Assembly (NCBI GenBank): GCA_947175035.1
Contig: CAMWLG010000038.1
Span: 1-33,896, forward strand
Direction: 5' to 3'
Source of the DNA: an uncultured Lachnospiraceae bacterium
Lineage (GTDB): Bacteria; Bacillota; Clostridia; Lachnospirales; Lachnospiraceae
DNA: 33,896 nucleotides
Part shown: piece after piece, positions 32,921 through 33,896 of the stretch
Layout of the letters: every line of letters begins with the position of its first letter
Position numbering within the stretch: the first letter of the stretch is position 1
Notes under the pieces: generated by a model
Told to the model about the DNA's origin: nothing
Database searches by the model: none
What the model saw: only the letters and a program-made list of their open reading frames with translations
Translations under genes and position numbers: made by a program

Positions 32921-33892
32921 ATGAACGACACCAACACGATTTTTGGTGCCCAGCTTTGGGACGAGATTTTCAAAGCCATCGTGGACACCATGCCGGAACA
33001 GCTTTTTCCGCTGTTCAAAGAAGTTTTCGGAAAAGAATACCCGCCAGGCACACCCATCCGGCTACTGGCGACAGAACATTCCACCTACCCGGACGCCCCG
33101 CAAGAGTCCCCCTCCTCAACGCTGATGGATATCGCTCTGCTAGTGGCGGACACCGATTACTACCATCTGGAATGCCAGATGCACAATGACCTGCAGATGG
33201 TTTTGCGCATGTTTTCCTATGACCTGCACTTTGCCCTGCAGCACACGTCTTCCCCCGATCCCGCGTCCGGGGAATTGACCATCCGCTTTCCACGCTCCGC
33301 TGTCGTCTATCCCGACCAAAACAACTCCCTCCCGGACTGTCTCCGCTGTCGCATTCTCTTTCCCGACCAGTCCGAACATATTTACCGGATTCCCGCTATC
33401 CGGGTGCAGTCCTACTCCCTTGAACAAATTCACGAGAAACACCTGAACCTCTTCCTCCCCTATACCCTCCTGCGCCTGAAACCGAGACTGAAACACGCCT
33501 CCCCCCTGACAAAAGAGGAATTGACAGCTTTCATAAATGAGATTATAGTAATCTTAGAAGAGGACATGGTTTTAGGTTATCTGACCAGACAGGAGTCCTA
33601 CGACTATATCCAGCTGATTATCCACGCGTCAAAACATATCTTTCAAAACTACCCGGAACACCACAAGGAGGTGCTGCAAATGACCAAACCGTTGATTAAA
33701 CTGCCCAGCGTTGAACTGCGCGAAACATTGGAAGCTTTGAACAAAATACAGGACGAATTGACTGCCAAAGCTGCGGAATTGGCTGATAAAAATGCTGAAA
33801 TCGCCGACAAAGATGCTGAAATAGCCGACATTGATCAACAAATCTATGAAAGAAAACAGTATAAAGCAATCAAAGAGAAACTAATAAAATAA
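32921..33892 (+). CDS. Rpn-family PD-(D/E)XK nuclease/putative transposase
   Basis: This 323-residue protein matches the Rpn (YhgA-like) family: an N-terminal helix (LWDEIFKAIVDTMPEQLFPLFKEVFG), the nuclease core with Asp70 (MDIALLV) and Glu84-x-Gln86 (HLECQMH), and a helical second half. The last ~45 residues are a heptad-repeat coiled coil (AELADKNAEIADKDAEIAD). Rpn proteins are DNA endonucleases that promote recombination independent of RecA and are often present in many diverging copies. AGAGG lies eight bases before the ATG. The gene is complete; its stop ends four bases before the window edge. Confidence 0.88.
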   Translation: MNDTNTIFGAQLWDEIFKAIVDTMPEQLFPLFKEVFGKEYPPGTPIRLLATEHSTYPDAPQESPSSTLMDIALLVADTDYYHLECQMHNDLQMVLRMFSYDLHFALQHTSSPDPASGELTIRFPRSAVVYPDQNNSLPDCLRCRILFPDQSEHIYRIPAIRVQSYSLEQIHEKHLNLFLPYTLLRLKPRLKHASPLTKEELTAFINEIIVILEEDMVLGYLTRQESYDYIQLIIHASKHIFQNYPEHHKEVLQMTKPLIKLPSVELRETLEALNKIQDELTAKAAELADKNAEIADKDAEIADIDQQIYERKQYKAIKEKLIK

Positions 33893-33896
33893 AAAT

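Overview
The window is a chromosomal segment from an anaerobic, carbohydrate-fermenting Bacillota bacterium, most likely a Lachnospiraceae member (class Clostridia). The grounds are the cellobiose phosphorylase, the NrdG2-type radical-SAM activase, a PflX-like radical-SAM protein, a DUF6128-like protein, GGAGG-type ribosome binding sites and sigma-A-type promoters throughout. The assignment is inferred from gene content only; no 16S rRNA gene is present.

Layout. 1-1.2 kb: 3' end of a GH94 cellobiose phosphorylase and its terminator. 1.25-3.83 kb: an AT-rich BlaI/BlaR1-like repressor-protease pair with a dyad operator-promoter, bounded by two look-alike terminator hairpins. 3.86-5.54 kb (-): a secreted or membrane-anchored protein made of two copies of one domain. 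5.75-8.19 kb: fermentative D-lactate dehydrogenase, convergent with a MATE exporter. 8.2-11.3 kb (-): glycogen phosphorylase followed by a radical-SAM NrdG-like activase, tightly coupled. 11.46-12.2 kb: a mazEF toxin-antitoxin module with its own operator-rich promoter. 12.3-13.7 kb: an ankyrin-repeat protein and an unrecognised cytoplasmic protein. 13.8-14.4 kb: tadA.

14.3-20.7 kb (-): a complete oligopeptide ABC transporter operon, oppA-B-C-D-F, with a flavin-reductase-like gene at its tail. 20.8-22 kb (+): an SRP RNA gene followed by a PflX-like radical-SAM gene. 22-25.4 kb (-): an MsmK/UgpC-type sugar-ABC ATPase, a CdaR/PucR-type regulator behind an attenuator-like terminator, and a DUF6128-like protein whose Shine-Dalgarno sequence can be masked by an inverted repeat. 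25.5-29.9 kb (-): an operon of metG, a monoacylglycerol-lipase-like hydrolase, a GNAT acetyltransferase and a YesL-like membrane protein. 29.9-33.9 kb is accessory in character: a small unrecognised ORF, a cluster of hairpins, a secreted Ig-like-repeat protein with an acidic linker and a Cys/His-rich tail, an overlapping RNase HI homologue in which two of the four catalytic Asp positions are Asn, and a divergent Rpn-family PD-(D/E)XK nuclease.

How the genes fit together. The core theme is sugar and peptide scavenging: cellobiose and glycogen phosphorolysis, a shared sugar-ABC ATPase, Opp peptide uptake and lactate production. Around this sit housekeeping translation and export functions (metG, tadA, SRP RNA) and several accessory insertions (blaIR, mazEF, ankyrin, Rpn/RNase H-like). 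The item most worth following is the RNase H-fold protein with D-to-N substitutions, translated in overlap with an exported repeat protein. The BlaR1-like receptor with a non-penicillin-binding sensor comes second.
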